From assembly GCA_036571765.1 (NCBI GenBank), contig BROE01000018.1, forward strand, positions 13,512,592 to 13,576,591: DNA of 64,000 bases, in the 5' to 3' direction. Below, in pieces: positions 62,883 through 64,000 of the stretch. The stretch is from Plecoglossus altivelis. Taxonomy: Eukaryota; Chordata; Actinopteri; Osmeriformes; Plecoglossidae. Position 1 is the first letter of the stretch, and each line of letters opens with the position of its first letter. The position numbers and the translations under genes are program-made. The notes under the pieces are model-generated. The model worked only from the letters and a program-made list of their open reading frames with translations, searched no databases and had not been told where the DNA came from.

Positions 62883-63235
62883 GTCGTCGTCGTCATCATC
62901 GTCGTCATTGTCATCGTCATCATCACCATCTGCATCAGCAACTTCATCATCATCATCATCATCGTTGTCATCATCATCTCCATCAGCATCATCGTTGTCA
63001 TCATCATCATCGTCGTCATCATCTCCATCATCATCATCATCGTCATCAGCATCAGCTGCAGCATCACCATCATCATCGTCATCATCATCTCCATCGTCAT
63101 CATCATCATCGTCATCATCATCGTCGTCAGCATCAGCTGCAGCATCATCGTCGTCGTCGTCATTATCATCTCCATCGTCATCATCATTGTCATCCTCATC
63201 GTCGTCATCATCTCCTTCAGTGCCACCATCAGCGC
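62763..63235 (-). CDS. hrc: hrc aspartate-rich exon (calcium-binding body, aspolin-like)
   Basis: A 473-base exon with acceptor GTCTCTTGCAG (AG at 63237-63236) and donor GTAGGT. It enters with the last two bases of a split codon. It encodes about 157 residues, roughly three quarters aspartate, starting ADGGTEGDDDDDEDD, broken by three AAADADD/EVADADGD-type spacers and ending HLYQKGSLCSYCEYCE, which leads into the cysteine tail. Mammalian HRC is a high-capacity, low-affinity calcium buffer of the muscle sarcoplasmic reticulum with histidine-rich acidic repeats. Here the body is poly-Asp with almost no His, the composition described for the fish muscle protein aspolin. The reading frame is certain because the flanking splice sites and C-terminal exons agree. 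Signal peptide and first exon(s) are not identified. GAT/GAC codons make the tract repeat-prone, so its length may vary or be misassembled. Confidence 0.82.
62816..63215. repeat. Coding (ATC/GTC) trinucleotide repeat
   Basis: On the plus strand this is CAT, CGT and TCA-type repeat. The stretch 62824-62881 is almost pure, about nineteen copies, while the rest alternates GAT and GAC codons and carries spacers. It is the DNA basis of the poly-Asp body of hrc. The plus-strand frames (poly-His, poly-Ser, poly-Ile) are shadows. Confidence 0.9.
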
Positions 63236-63237
63236 CT

Positions 63238-64000
63238 GCAAGAGACAGCGTCAAACCTGCCATAACACCTGCTTTGGGATGTGTATATTATCCATATATG
63301 TCATGTATTTATGTATGTGAGAAAGGCTTGCCTTAGAGGGGGTGGCAACATCTAATATAGTAACATCTGAAGCACTCTGTCATATAAACTCTCTGGCGAA
63401 CAAAACATGTTAACACAGACGTACAAACGTAGTCAAATGACAGACCAAACAGAGAAATAAACCCCAGCTGTCATGCACTTATACTGTATACTAGAATGTA
63501 TACAAGGTCAGAATAATAATAGAGCATGCTTTAAAATACACACTAACATTCACAGACACACAGCATACATGTCCCCAGACAAGTGATAGTAACTCTCAGC
63601 AAGAATGTCAGACATTCACACTTCTCTCACTTGAACTGTGTCATTGTTCTTTGTCTTTTGTTGTCGTTATGACTCTATGTGGTTGTCAATATCATGTCAC
63701 CTCCTGATATACACCATGCAGATATTCACCAACCTCTGACTCCAGGCCAAAGATGTACATCCATGCATCTCATGATCAATTGATTTATTCCACGATTGAA
63801 AGTAGGGTTAAAGAGGTATGATCAAAGGAGATAGTAACAGTTTTCACACAAAAAACGGAGAAGAAAAAAGACGTAAAAATAACAGACCACAACCTTCACA
63901 TTTTCCATGCAATGTCTGAACTAACAATGATCTAGTTTCATGTTTAATGTCCCTTTTGCTCTCTTTCTCTACCAGGACAGAGATGTTTCTCTCTTTTTCC
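63238..64000 (-). other. Upstream hrc intron or 5' region, to the window edge
   Basis: The acceptor at 63236 implies at least one more exon upstream. I could not find a signal-peptide exon with good splice sites here, so it probably lies beyond the right edge. A short minus-strand frame near 63740-63680 (FGLESEVGEYLHGVYQEV) is plausible-looking but has no supporting splice sites. Confidence 0.5.

Noticed and set aside
62744..63265. Plus-strand poly-His, poly-Ile and poly-Ser frames of about 140-170 residues
   Set aside because: They are the other frames of the ATC/GTC repeat. The minus Asp frame is the one joined to conserved exons by proper splice sites.
63680..63750. Minus-strand peptide FGLESEVGEYLHGVYQEV as a possible upstream hrc exon
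   Set aside because: No signal peptide, no convincing acceptor or donor in the required phase, and stops close upstream.

Overview
The window is vertebrate nuclear DNA and very probably from a teleost fish. Two coding loci are spliced with clean GT-AG junctions. Most of the rest is non-coding DNA rich in CA, GA and CT microsatellites and minisatellites. The mobile-element remnants (a Tc1/mariner element, a hAT-like end, LINE fragments and a gag fragment) are of types familiar from fish genomes. I cannot name the species.

Layout. (1) 1-46954 is inferred to be one large intron of grin2a (NMDA receptor subunit GluN2A), which is read on the minus strand. No second grin2a exon is visible, so the intron should run off the left edge. 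It carries long polypyrimidine/polypurine tracts, several tandem arrays (41-bp units at 7.4 kb, 74-bp units at 16.9 kb, nested 43-bp units at 23.7-25.2 kb), a Tc1/mariner element with perfect 33-bp inverted ends at 27225-28608, a hAT-like end at 30.4 kb and a possible foldback element at 12.4-13.2 kb. (2) 46955-47383 is the first coding exon of grin2a: signal peptide and start of the amino-terminal domain. Its 5' leader and promoter probably lie in the CpG-containing stretch at about 50-52.2 kb. (3) 52.3-55.7 kb is intergenic. (4) 55718-56086 (minus) is an intact short reading frame derived from the ZZ end and TAZ2 zinc finger of CREBBP/EP300, with two zinc-ligand cysteines replaced. (5) 57.8-60.5 kb is a graveyard of retroelement fragments. 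(6) 60970-63235 (minus) holds the last five coding exons of an hrc gene (histidine-rich calcium-binding protein), here with an aspartate-rich rather than histidine-rich body, resembling the fish muscle protein aspolin. Its 5' exons are upstream, mostly or wholly beyond the right edge.

The genes do not form a pathway. grin2a acts at glutamatergic synapses, hrc in muscle sarcoplasmic reticulum, and the TAZ2 fragment is a broken or reduced piece of a transcriptional coactivator. I found no bacterial-type operon, CRISPR array, tRNA, rRNA or credible new multi-gene system. The most interesting items are the poly-aspartate hrc gene, the altered zinc ligands in the TAZ2 frame, and the loss of the GluN2A zinc-binding histidines in the grin2a exon.
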